A stretch of DNA of 44,101 nucleotides from the NCBI GenBank assembly GCA_021828805.1, contig JAJZCZ010000007.1, forward strand, positions 1 to 44,101, in the 5' to 3' direction. Source of the stretch: Nitrospirota bacterium. GTDB taxonomy: Bacteria > Nitrospirota > Leptospirillia > Leptospirillales > Leptospirillaceae. Position 1 is the stretch's first letter; each line of letters opens with the position of its first letter. A program made the translations under genes and the position numbers. Under the pieces are notes generated by a model. The model ran no database searches. It had not been told where the DNA came from and was given only the letters and a program-made list of their open reading frames with translations. Positions 25,362 to 31,468 of the stretch are shown piece by piece.

Positions 25362-26633
25362 TTACTGCCCCGAAAGGAATCTCCCGACTGTTATAGGAGC
25401 TTCGACATGGGCGCTGACCCGATTGCGAAAGTGACGGACAACCACGTTTCTGGCATGCCACTCGCTGCAGTCCCGCAGAAGAAGCGCCCCCATGTTTTTG
25501 GCCGGATCGTAGAAAAAGGGATCCGACACCCGGCAGGCGGCCTTGACCTCGGAGAGGGAGTGGGGGCCGGTCTCCCAAAAGGGAAGCAGGACCAGATTGC
25601 GCCACCCGGCAGGGTCGATAATTTTTGCGATCTCTTCGACACCTGCCACCGAAAATCCTCGCTCGGTCCAGAAGCGCGAAAAACGGAAATGCGACGAGGT
25701 GAGCGACTGGGTATGAGAGACCAGGGCCGTGGAAATCTCCCGGATAAATCGGTTCATTCTCACGAGGCCTCCTCCGGCCAGGGCACTGACCGGCACCGGA
25801 ATTTCGCCCAGGAGGTGGACTCCCCCGACAAAGACAGAAAACCGGATATGCACCTCGTTACCGATCCGGACCCCCCGCTCCCTGAGAACAGGCGTGCCGG
25901 TCGACGTGGCGCCGGACTTTAACCCGGGACGCTTCCATGTCAGCCCGGACTGCGTCACCCCCTCGGAGATTTCCCCTTCAATGACATCCCGGTGCCATTT
26001 CCTGTTTCGAACAGCATAATAGAGTTCGTAAATCTGCATCCGGTGTTCCGGAAGGGGAAGTCCTGTCCTTCTCGAAAACCCTGAGTTTCCACGAAACTCT
26101 TCAGGAAACTGCTCGAGAAGCTTTGTAACGACGAACTCGGCCTCCATATCCTCAACCCACCTGTCGAGGGCGCCTCGCAAGGCGGTCGCAGGGCTCTCCG
26201 TCAGCCTTGCCGACTGCTCTCGGACCCGTGCGGGATCTTCCCCGGGAATCACCACCAGAAGTCGACCCCAGGAAAATCCCAGAAAGACTATTCCCAAAAC
26301 TGACGTATCGAACAAAAAACCAGAACGAAGAAGGAAGATATCCGAAGTCACGGGCTTTTCTTCTTTCAGATGGGCCCAGAATGCCTTGAGGTGCATCTTC
26401 TCTGCAGGGGCGGCGGCTTCTTCCATGAAGCTACGGAATCTGTCAATACTTGACCCGAGAACCCCCTCCGGCCATATCATACGAAGAGGCGGCGCCGAGA
26501 GGATGATCTCGTAGCTATGGTAAAAGAGGGCCATGTTGGACCCGAGGACCTTGGCCAGGTCCTCGAGCTCATCTCCCGGAGGAAAGGCCGATCCAAAAAG
26601 GGCCCCTTTGAGGGGCCTGTGGCTCAGAATCAA
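25362..26633 (-). CDS. Protein of unknown function upstream of tusA-like gene
   Basis: 423 residues with no motif I recognise. It is soluble-looking with one hydrophobic stretch (VLGIVFLGFSWGRLLVVIPG, about 110-130) and many aromatic and Arg residues. Central DRWVEDMEAEFVVTKLLEQF looks helical. A later part has beta-rich EVHIRFSVFVGGVHLLGEIP. The start is TTG 26633, chosen because AAGGA lies seven bases upstream; an ATG at 26534 would shorten it by 33 residues. Its start is only 15 bases from the start of the divergent acyltransferase. An intrinsic-terminator-like hairpin falls within its first 13 codons. It probably shares a transcript with the TusA-like gene. Confidence 0.75.
   Translation of the reverse strand: MILSHRPLKGALFGSAFPPGDELEDLAKVLGSNMALFYHSYEIILSAPPLRMIWPEGVLGSSIDRFRSFMEEAAAPAEKMHLKAFWAHLKEEKPVTSDIFLLRSGFLFDTSVLGIVFLGFSWGRLLVVIPGEDPARVREQSARLTESPATALRGALDRWVEDMEAEFVVTKLLEQFPEEFRGNSGFSRRTGLPLPEHRMQIYELYYAVRNRKWHRDVIEGEISEGVTQSGLTWKRPGLKSGATSTGTPVLRERGVRIGNEVHIRFSVFVGGVHLLGEIPVPVSALAGGGLVRMNRFIREISTALVSHTQSLTSSHFRFSRFWTERGFSVAGVEEIAKIIDPAGWRNLVLLPFWETGPHSLSEVKAACRVSDPFFYDPAKNMGALLLRDCSEWHARNVVVRHFRNRVSAHVEAPITVGRFLSGQ
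26595..26617 (-). terminator. Terminator-like hairpin at the start of the unknown gene
   Basis: GGCCCCT (26601-26607) pairs with AGGGGCC (26611-26617) around a TTG loop. Read on the minus strand it is followed by CTTTTT, the form of an intrinsic terminator. It overlaps codons 6-13 of the 423-aa gene if that gene starts at 26633, and would lie in its leader if it starts at 26534, so it could attenuate that gene or block antisense transcription from the acyltransferase. Confidence 0.55.
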
Positions 26634-26648
26634 AGAGATATCCTTGGA

Positions 26649-27356
26649 ATGAGAAAAATCCCTTCAAAAAAGATCTCCCGCCGGGAGGATCTTTGGTTAT
26701 TCTTCCTTTCCCTTTTCGTCTACGTCCTGATCCGTCTTTATATTGCGACTCTCCGAAAAACCTACGTCAATGCGGAAAGTTACCGGACGCGATACGCAAA
26801 AGAAGAGGGAATGATCCTTGCCTTCTGGCACAACCAGATCCTGACGCTCCCCATTTTTTATTTTGGAAGGCCCGAAGGACTCTCAACACTGATCTCTCTG
26901 TCAAAAGATGGAGAGCTCACGTCACGCATTGTCAGACGCTGGGGTATCAGAACCATCCGGGGATCTTCCCACCGCGGAGGCATGGACGCCTTCAAGGAGT
27001 TGCTCCGGCGGGCCAGAAATCCCCGTCACCACATTGCCCTGACGCCCGATGGCCCCAAGGGGCCTCCTTTTGTGGTCAAAGACGGCCTTCTGATTCTGGC
27101 CAAGCGATCCGGACGACCCATCACCCCTCTCGCGGTGGCCTACCAGCGATACACACCGCTCAAAAGCTGGGACGGTTTTCTGATACCCTACCCTTTTACA
27201 AAAGCTTACTTTGTTTCCGGGGATCCTGTCCAGATAACGGAAGAGCTTGATCCTGAAGGGCTCGACAGAGCCAGGGAACGCTTGACAGCGGCCATCCACG
27301 CAACCAATGCCCGGGCCATGTCCATGCGAAGGCCAAAGGATGGGCTTTCCTCTTGA
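26649..27356 (+). CDS. DUF374-type lysophospholipid acyltransferase family protein (paralogue 1)
   Basis: 235 residues. A hydrophobic N-terminal helix (LWLFFLSLFVYVLIRLYI) anchors it to the inner membrane. The family blocks are AFWHNQ at 58-63, SKDGEL at 85-90, RGSSHRGG at 104-111 and TPDGPKGP at 132-139, diagnostic of DUF374 proteins, which act as acyltransferases on lipids or lipid A-type substrates. Substrate is unknown. ATG 26649 is preceded by weak AAAGAGAT; the frame is open further upstream but that part overlaps the divergent gene. A close paralogue begins at 30507 in this window. Confidence 0.88.
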   Translation: MRKIPSKKISRREDLWLFFLSLFVYVLIRLYIATLRKTYVNAESYRTRYAKEEGMILAFWHNQILTLPIFYFGRPEGLSTLISLSKDGELTSRIVRRWGIRTIRGSSHRGGMDAFKELLRRARNPRHHIALTPDGPKGPPFVVKDGLLILAKRSGRPITPLAVAYQRYTPLKSWDGFLIPYPFTKAYFVSGDPVQITEELDPEGLDRARERLTAAIHATNARAMSMRRPKDGLSS

Positions 27357-27370
27357 TTACCCCCTCAGCC

Positions 27371-27400
27371 TTGCCGGAAAATAAACATTAAGAATATTCC
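27371..27400 (+). promoter_or_regulatory. Weak candidate promoter for the Slp-like lipoprotein
   Basis: TTGCCG (27371-27376), 18-base spacer, TATTCC (27395-27400) in the AT-rich gap before 27469. The -10 match is poor. Confidence 0.25.
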
Positions 27401-27468
27401 CATACCCTTCCTATCGGAAAGAGGATGGAAAACCAACACTACCACTGACCCACCGCCAAGGAGATTCC

Positions 27469-28059
27469 GTGTCGCAACCGATCTGGACAAACATCACCCG
27501 ATTGATCACGGGAGGGCTGCTCGGCCTTGGACTTGCCGCCTGCGCCTATCAGCTTCCTCCCCAACCCACGGCCTTTATTACGCGCCAGGAGCCGGACAGA
27601 CTCTCCGAGGTCCTCGCTCATAAGCCTCTTCCTAACGGAAGAGTGGCCGTTCTGGGCGGACAGATTCTCCGTCGTTACGACGGACCCACGGGACGCTACT
27701 TTCTTATCAGGGATCTTCCACTGGATGAGGATGCCTATCCTCACCCGCCGGCCGGCAAGATCCACATCGATCCGTCCCGGGAGTTCATTCTTTTTACCCC
27801 AGCGATGCACATCCTGGGGGAACACCGGGTGAAAAAGAAGCGGTCACAGAGCGCTTTTGTCGTCTTCGGGCAGGAGGAAAACCGGACGATCACCATGGGA
27901 CCCGGCCACATTGTCACCGCTGTGGGCGAAGTCCACGGGATGGCCCCCTTTCCCCAGAGCAACCACAAAAGACGTTACCTGCTCCTTGTCAGCCAGTACG
28001 TCATGCTCTGGTCGAAGGCGCGGCCGGAAGACTACCCTCTCGTCACGAAAATGCCGTAA
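27469..28059 (+). CDS. Slp-like outer-membrane lipoprotein
   Basis: 196 residues with a lipoprotein signal: hydrophobic GGLLGLGL then lipobox LAAC with C25 as the lipidated residue. The body shows the Slp-family style of short beta blocks, such as VAVLGGQILRR and GPGHIVTAVGEVHGM, followed by YLLLVSQYVMLW. E. coli Slp is a starvation/stationary-phase outer-membrane lipoprotein; here the family call is moderately sure and the function is not. The start is GTG 27469 with AAGGAG at a 5-base spacing. It is followed by a strong hairpin terminator and then a tRNA. Confidence 0.75.
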   Translation: MSQPIWTNITRLITGGLLGLGLAACAYQLPPQPTAFITRQEPDRLSEVLAHKPLPNGRVAVLGGQILRRYDGPTGRYFLIRDLPLDEDAYPHPPAGKIHIDPSREFILFTPAMHILGEHRVKKKRSQSAFVVFGQEENRTITMGPGHIVTAVGEVHGMAPFPQSNHKRRYLLLVSQYVMLWSKARPEDYPLVTKMP

Positions 28060-28067
28060 TCAAAAAA

Positions 28068-28098
28068 GTCCATGGCAGACCCCTGCCATGGACCCTTT
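28068..28098 (+). terminator. Hairpin terminator after the lipoprotein gene
   Basis: Perfect 11-bp stem GTCCATGGCAG/CTGCCATGGAC (28068-28078 and 28083-28093) with loop ACCC, followed by CCTTT. The T-tract is short, and six A's precede the stem, so it would be a better terminator on the minus strand, yet it lies 8 bases after the plus-strand stop. Confidence 0.6.
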
Positions 28099-28099
28099 C

Positions 28100-28128
28100 T
28101 TGCCACACCCAGAAAGCCTCCGTATAAT
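28100..28128 (+). promoter_or_regulatory. Promoter of tRNA-Leu
   Basis: -35 TTGCCA (28100-28105), 17-base spacer, perfect -10 TATAAT (28123-28128). The predicted transcript start is about 20 bases before the tRNA. Confidence 0.85.
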
Positions 28129-28155
28129 CGTAACGTCACATCTCCCACGACCCAG

Positions 28156-28242
28156 GCTCGGGTGGCGGAACAGGCAGACGCAGCGGACTCAAAATCCGCC
28201 GGTGGTGACACCATAGGAGTTCGATTCTCCTCCCGAGCACCA
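28156..28242 (+). tRNA. tRNA-Leu (CAA anticodon)
   Basis: Acceptor arms GCTCGGG (28156-28162) and CCCGAGC (28232-28238), discriminator A and an encoded CCA end. The anticodon stem GCGGA/TCCGC encloses CTCAAAA, giving anticodon CAA at 28190-28192. The long variable arm (class II) is typical of Leu, and the T arm contains GAGTTCGATTCTC. All structural parts fit. Confidence 0.95.
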
Positions 28243-28327
28243 ATATCAAAGCCGTTCTAAGCAAAAATTCCTTGGTAACTTTCCATTACTTTCTCACTCT
28301 CCTGTCACCCGGACAGCCACATAATAC

Positions 28328-28349
28328 CCTTAACTTTTACCTGTTAAGG
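28328..28349 (+). promoter_or_regulatory. Hairpin covering the Shine-Dalgarno site of a tiny ORF
   Basis: CCTTAAC (28328-28334) pairs with GTTAAGG (28343-28349) around an 8-base loop. The right arm holds part of the AAGGAGG Shine-Dalgarno sequence (28346-28352), so the stem could block translation of the 30-codon ORF at 28360. Confidence 0.5.
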
Positions 28350-28359
28350 AGGGTCAAAA

Positions 28360-28452
28360 ATGGCGACTTTTCGCAAGGACAATTTTTCTCCTGTAGAGGC
28401 AGTGTTGATGACGAGCAGGTCTCAAGCCTTGACGTACAGGACAGAATCATGA
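28360..28452 (+). CDS. Possible 30-residue leader peptide or small protein
   Basis: ATG 28360 has a near-perfect AAGGAGG seven bases upstream, the best ribosome-binding site in this stretch. The product begins MATFRKDNFSPVEAVLMTSR and ends after 30 residues; it is not recognisable. Its TGA overlaps the next ORF's ATG (ATGA). Real translation is plausible because of the ribosome site; it lies between the tRNA and the ornithine-lipid genes. It may be a leader peptide, or the two ORFs may be one gene split by a frameshift. Confidence 0.4.
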   Translation: MATFRKDNFSPVEAVLMTSRSQALTYRTES

Positions 28453-28631
28453 CGTTAAAGGCATCCCGTCCGGGGACCGATGCGCCGAGTCTCAGATCAG
28501 CGCAGGCGAACGGACTAAAAAAGTCCGACGAGACGGAGCGGAAGGCGCAAGAGGAAAAAGAGAATGAATGCCTCTTGGAAGACATTCGCCTTTGCTTACA
28601 TGTAAAAATTTACAGCACATTGATGACTTGA
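28449..28631 (+). CDS. Possible 60-residue small charged protein
   Basis: An open frame of 60 residues starting at ATG 28449, overlapping the previous tiny ORF as ATGA. It is rich in Lys, Glu and Ser (LKKSDETERKAQEEKENE) and contains two Cys. No family is recognised and no independent Shine-Dalgarno site is seen, so expression would rely on coupling. The rest of the gap to olsB at 28772 holds a promoter-like region and a palindrome but no gene I can see. Confidence 0.35.
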   Translation: MTLKASRPGTDAPSLRSAQANGLKKSDETERKAQEEKENECLLEDIRLCLHVKIYSTLMT

Positions 28632-28664
28632 CCGGGATGCCTCTCCCTCTCACGTTACCGTTTC

Positions 28665-28693
28665 TTGACGCTCTCGCCTCAAATCCGTAACAA
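28665..28693 (+). promoter_or_regulatory. Weak candidate promoter for olsB-olsA
   Basis: -35 TTGACG (five of six consensus bases, 28665-28670), 17-base spacer, TAACAA (28688-28693), which matches the -10 consensus at three bases. A 12-bp palindrome follows 15 bases further on. Confidence 0.35.
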
Positions 28694-28707
28694 AATGTAG
28701 ACCTTAC

Positions 28708-28719
28708 CGTCATATGACG
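28708..28719 (+). promoter_or_regulatory. 12-bp perfect palindrome, candidate operator upstream of olsB
   Basis: CGTCATATGACG is fully self-complementary and lies 53 bases before the olsB start, just downstream of the promoter-like sequence. Its size and symmetry suit a dimeric regulator. Confidence 0.4.
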
Positions 28720-28771
28720 CGACTATTCTCGGGAGCGATGACAGCCATCCAACCCGACCCGGGAGGTCGCC

Positions 28772-29563
28772 ATGTCTACATCCATGTCTCCGGTTCTTGC
28801 TCCCCTTCGCTCTTCCCCCCTCAAAGTCTCGTGGGCCCGCAACGAAAAAGATCTCCTTCGGGCGCAGCGTCTCCGGGCTCTGGCCTTTGGGTTTTCCCCT
28901 CCCCAAACCCCAGAACACCTGATTATCCCGGAGCAGGACCGGTTTGATTCCTTTGCGCGCCATCTGATCGTCGTCGATACCGACCGGGACCTCTGCGTCG
29001 GAACCTACAGGATCCTTGATTACCGGGGGGCCCAAAAAGCCGGGGGGTTCTATACAGGAACCGAGTTCGACATCAGTGCCCTGTCCCCCCTCCTCGAACA
29101 CACCGCGGAGCTCGGACGCTCGGCCGTCCACCCGGACTACCGGAGCGGAGGGGTCATTTCCCTCCTCTGGTCGGCCCTGGCCAGGGTTCTCATGAAGGAG
29201 GAGATCCAGTACCTCATGGGATGCGCCAGCTGCGACCTGACCGACCCCTCTCTCGACATCGACCGGATCTATACCTATCTTCGGAGCCAGGCCTGGGGAG
29301 AGGACTCCCAGACAGTCATCCCCTACCGCCACTACCCCTGCCTCTACCGGCCCGGCCATGATCCCCGCCCCCCCGTTCTCCCGCCCCTTCTCAAAGGCTA
29401 TGTGCGGCTGGGAGCGCAGGTTCTGGGAGAGCCCTCCCACGACCCGGTCTTCCAGACGGCCGATTTTCCTGTCTGGCTTTCGGTCAGCGAGACTTCCGGG
29501 CGTTACGCACGGCACTTCTTCCGGTCAGGACGGAAGACGGTCCGCAACCGGAGCGCTTCATGA
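28772..29563 (+). CDS. olsB: L-ornithine N-alpha-acyltransferase (OlsB-type, hemolysin-like GNAT)
   Basis: 263 residues. OlsB attaches a 3-hydroxyacyl chain from acyl-ACP to ornithine, the first step of ornithine-lipid synthesis. The PF13444-type acyltransferase blocks are visible: VGTYRILDYRGAQKAGGFYT, TEFDISAL, ELGRSAVHPDYRSGG, and LMGCASCDLTDPS. ATG 28772 has GGGAGG five bases upstream. Its stop overlaps the next gene (ATGA), and the pair OlsB-OlsA is the standard arrangement. The N-terminal ~25 residues are extra relative to the core. Substrate is inferred from family and neighbour. Confidence 0.87.
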   Translation: MSTSMSPVLAPLRSSPLKVSWARNEKDLLRAQRLRALAFGFSPPQTPEHLIIPEQDRFDSFARHLIVVDTDRDLCVGTYRILDYRGAQKAGGFYTGTEFDISALSPLLEHTAELGRSAVHPDYRSGGVISLLWSALARVLMKEEIQYLMGCASCDLTDPSLDIDRIYTYLRSQAWGEDSQTVIPYRHYPCLYRPGHDPRPPVLPPLLKGYVRLGAQVLGEPSHDPVFQTADFPVWLSVSETSGRYARHFFRSGRKTVRNRSAS

Positions 29564-30372
29564 AGGCCTCCGCACTGCCTTCTCCGGCCCCCCGGCTTCT
29601 TCCCAAAGCCCTTCGAAGCCTCCGGGCCCTCCATGTCGCCACCCATATTGCCGGATGCTTTCTGCTTCCGGCAACGAACCGGAATACGTCCCCGGAAGCC
29701 CGCGACCCTCTCTCGATCTGGTGCCAGCGACTTCTCTCGAAGTTTGGCGTGGAGGTGACAATCGATGGCTCCCTCCCGGGTCCGGGCCCCTTCCTGATCG
29801 TCTCCAACCATATCTCCTGGATGGACATTCTCCTTATCCGGCATCTCACGGCGGCCCAGTTTATCGCCAAGGAAGAAATCTCCCTCTGGCCCGTCATCGG
29901 ATCCGGCGCCAGAAGGGCCGGAACGCTTTTCATCTCAAGAGAAAAACTCTCTTCCTTCCACTCCATCCTTGAGCAGGTATGCCAGCGCTTCGACGAAAAC
30001 AAGTCCGTCGCCCTCTTTCCCGAGGGGACGACGACAACGGGAGAGTCGCTTCTTCCCTTCCGGAGCGGCCTCTTCCAGAGCTCCCTCCGGACGGGGATCC
30101 CGGTCCTTCCCGTGGCCATCCGCTATGAAACCCTGACAGGAAATCACAACCTTGCCGTCTCCTATACCGGAGGGGAAAGCTTCGGAAAATCCTTCTGGAG
30201 AACACTCGGGGAGCCCCGCATCATGGCCCGCCTCTCCCTCTGCCGCCCGATCTTCCCGGAAAAAAAGTCGAGAAAGGAACTGGCAACGGAAGCCCGGCAC
30301 TCTATCCTGTCAGCCCTTTCCGGACAAGACTCTCAGCCCGGAAAAAATCTCTCTTTCCCGCTCCCGTCGTGA
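29560..30372 (+). CDS. olsA: 1-acyl-sn-glycerol-3-phosphate acyltransferase-type (OlsA/PlsC)
   Basis: 270 residues. PlsC-family motifs: NHISWMD (HX4D, H84 and D89), AGTLFISR near 120-127 and FPEGT at 153-157, followed by LPVAIRY. Next to olsB it would add the second acyl chain to lyso-ornithine lipid, although a phosphatidic-acid role is also possible. It starts inside the olsB stop (ATGA). A stable hairpin lies immediately after its stop. Confidence 0.88.
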   Translation: MKASALPSPAPRLLPKALRSLRALHVATHIAGCFLLPATNRNTSPEARDPLSIWCQRLLSKFGVEVTIDGSLPGPGPFLIVSNHISWMDILLIRHLTAAQFIAKEEISLWPVIGSGARRAGTLFISREKLSSFHSILEQVCQRFDENKSVALFPEGTTTTGESLLPFRSGLFQSSLRTGIPVLPVAIRYETLTGNHNLAVSYTGGESFGKSFWRTLGEPRIMARLSLCRPIFPEKKSRKELATEARHSILSALSGQDSQPGKNLSFPLPS

Positions 30373-30375
30373 AAA

Positions 30376-30396
30376 AACGGGGAGTTTCTCCCCGTT
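30376..30396. terminator. Stem-loop directly after olsA
   Basis: AACGGGGAG (30376-30384) and CTCCCCGTT (30388-30396) form a perfect 9-bp stem with a TTT loop, four bases past the olsA stop. Six A's precede it, so a T-tract exists only on the minus strand; on the plus strand it is a 3'-end hairpin without a U-run. Confidence 0.5.
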
Positions 30397-30422
30397 CCCC
30401 AGTCCTCACTCAACAATCGGGC

Positions 30423-30451
30423 TTTCCATTTTTTCCTCTTTCCTCTATGAT
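30423..30451 (+). promoter_or_regulatory. Candidate promoter for the second DUF374 acyltransferase
   Basis: TTTCCA (30423-30428), 17-base spacer, -10 TATGAT (30446-30451). It predicts a start near 30458, before the inverted repeat and the ATG at 30507. Confidence 0.5.
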
Positions 30452-30473
30452 TCATAGAAGAGTGATTGATTTT

Positions 30474-30499
30474 TTGTTTAAACTGAAACATTTAAACAA
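30474..30499 (+). promoter_or_regulatory. Inverted repeat between promoter and start, candidate operator
   Basis: TTGTTTAAA (30474-30482) and TTTAAACAA (30491-30499) are perfect complements around an 8-base gap CTGAAACA. It is AT-rich in a GC-rich window and ends seven bases before the ATG at 30507, a typical place for a repressor site or a translation-blocking hairpin. Confidence 0.5.
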
Positions 30500-30506
30500 G
30501 AGCGAG

Positions 30507-31250
30507 ATGACCACTCTCCCCCTCCAGCTCCGGATCGCCTCCTACCCGGTCTCCCTTCTTCTCCGGCTCTTCCGCCTGACCAACCGGTGTCAGGTCATCG
30601 GCTTCAGGGAGTATCGTCAGCGCCTGAACAGGGGAGAGCATGTTCTCATCGCCTTCTGGCACAACCAGGGTCTCTTCATGCCCTTCGTCTGGTTTGGAAA
30701 ACCCGGACGGATCAAGCTGATCGTCTCCCGCTCGAAAGATGGAGACCTCATTGCCTCCCTCCTTCTCTGGTTCGGGATCGGCAATATCCGGGGATCCTCA
30801 AGCCGGGGAAGCACGGCGGCTCTCAAGGAGCTCCTTCGCCTCGACCGGAAGAATACAGACTCGATCGTCTTCACTCCGGATGGCCCCAAAGGCCCTATCT
30901 ACAAGGTCAAGGACGGGATCGGCTACCTTGCCATTTCCTCGAAGAAGCCGCTTTACCTCCAGAGTGTCTGCTGCACAAAATCCAAAGAACTTCACTCCTG
31001 GGACCGCTTCCGCATCCCTCTTCCCTTCGGGTGCGCCACATGGGTCTGCTCTCCGGGACTCTATCTTTCAGGCCATCCCGGGCTGACCCTTGACGAGGCC
31101 GGGAGGATCATTGAAGACGGTCTTAACTTTATCAACCGGATCACCGAGGCTCTTTCGGCCGGACAGATTACAGAAAAAGAGGCCCGGGCGCTTTTGGACC
31201 CCGAGTCCCTTCCCTGGCGCCCCTACAGCATGGCCCCCGCCGCGTCATGA
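30507..31250 (+). CDS. DUF374-type lysophospholipid acyltransferase family protein (paralogue 2)
   Basis: 247 residues. Shares all family blocks with the gene at 26649: AFWHNQ (49-54), SKDGDL (76-81), RGSSSRGS (95-102) and TPDGPKGP (123-130), plus VKDGIGYLA. The N-terminus (TTLPLQLRIASYPVSLLLRL) is a hydrophobic membrane helix. Open frames extend up to 30369 and 30447, but the -10 box (TATGAT) and inverted repeat upstream, and the match to the family N-terminus, favour ATG 30507, which has a weak AAGAG site. The C-terminal ~50 residues (FINRITEALSAGQITEKEA) have no counterpart in paralogue 1. Substrate is unknown. Confidence 0.82.
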   Translation: MTTLPLQLRIASYPVSLLLRLFRLTNRCQVIGFREYRQRLNRGEHVLIAFWHNQGLFMPFVWFGKPGRIKLIVSRSKDGDLIASLLLWFGIGNIRGSSSRGSTAALKELLRLDRKNTDSIVFTPDGPKGPIYKVKDGIGYLAISSKKPLYLQSVCCTKSKELHSWDRFRIPLPFGCATWVCSPGLYLSGHPGLTLDEAGRIIEDGLNFINRITEALSAGQITEKEARALLDPESLPWRPYSMAPAAS

Positions 31251-31355
31251 GCAAAAAGGGTGTCCTCGCTTCTTTTCTTTGTAAATTTTTGCCCCCTGTT
31301 CTTTCACCACAACTTGTTACAAAAAATTTCTGATGAATTTCCCGTAATTCAGGAG

Positions 31356-31361
31356 TATAAT
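31356..31361 (+). promoter_or_regulatory. -10 box upstream of the desaturase gene
   Basis: Perfect TATAAT in an AT-rich stretch. The -35 region 17 bases upstream (ATGAAT) is poor, so this promoter may need an activator. The 218-base gap 31251-31468 otherwise holds only a leader hairpin and no gene I can see. Confidence 0.45.
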
Positions 31362-31409
31362 GAAAGGATCCCTGATTTTTTAGCAGGAACGATTCGGAAA
31401 AGAGTGCCG

Positions 31410-31446
31410 TGTTCCGGACAGCCCTCCAAAAAGAGAGGGCGGAACA
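31410..31446 (+). promoter_or_regulatory. Bulged leader hairpin upstream of the desaturase gene
   Basis: TGTTCCG (31410-31416) pairs with CGGAACA (31440-31446), and CCCTC (31422-31426) with GAGGG (31435-31439), leaving a one-sided 5-base bulge GACAG and an 8-base loop. It lies between the -10 box and the GTG start. Confidence 0.45.
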
Positions 31447-31468
31447 TTCATGAAAGGATCAGGACAGA

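Noticed and set aside
28272-28448. Upstream part of the 119-codon frame before the 60-residue ORF
   Set aside because: Its first TTG/ATG-type start lacks a ribosome site and runs through the RBS hairpin of the 30-codon ORF; only the downstream part has a plausible coupled start.
30369-30506. Start of the second DUF374 gene at GTG 30369 or ATG 30447
   Set aside because: Both lie before or inside the candidate promoter and hairpins, and the added residues match no family N-terminus.
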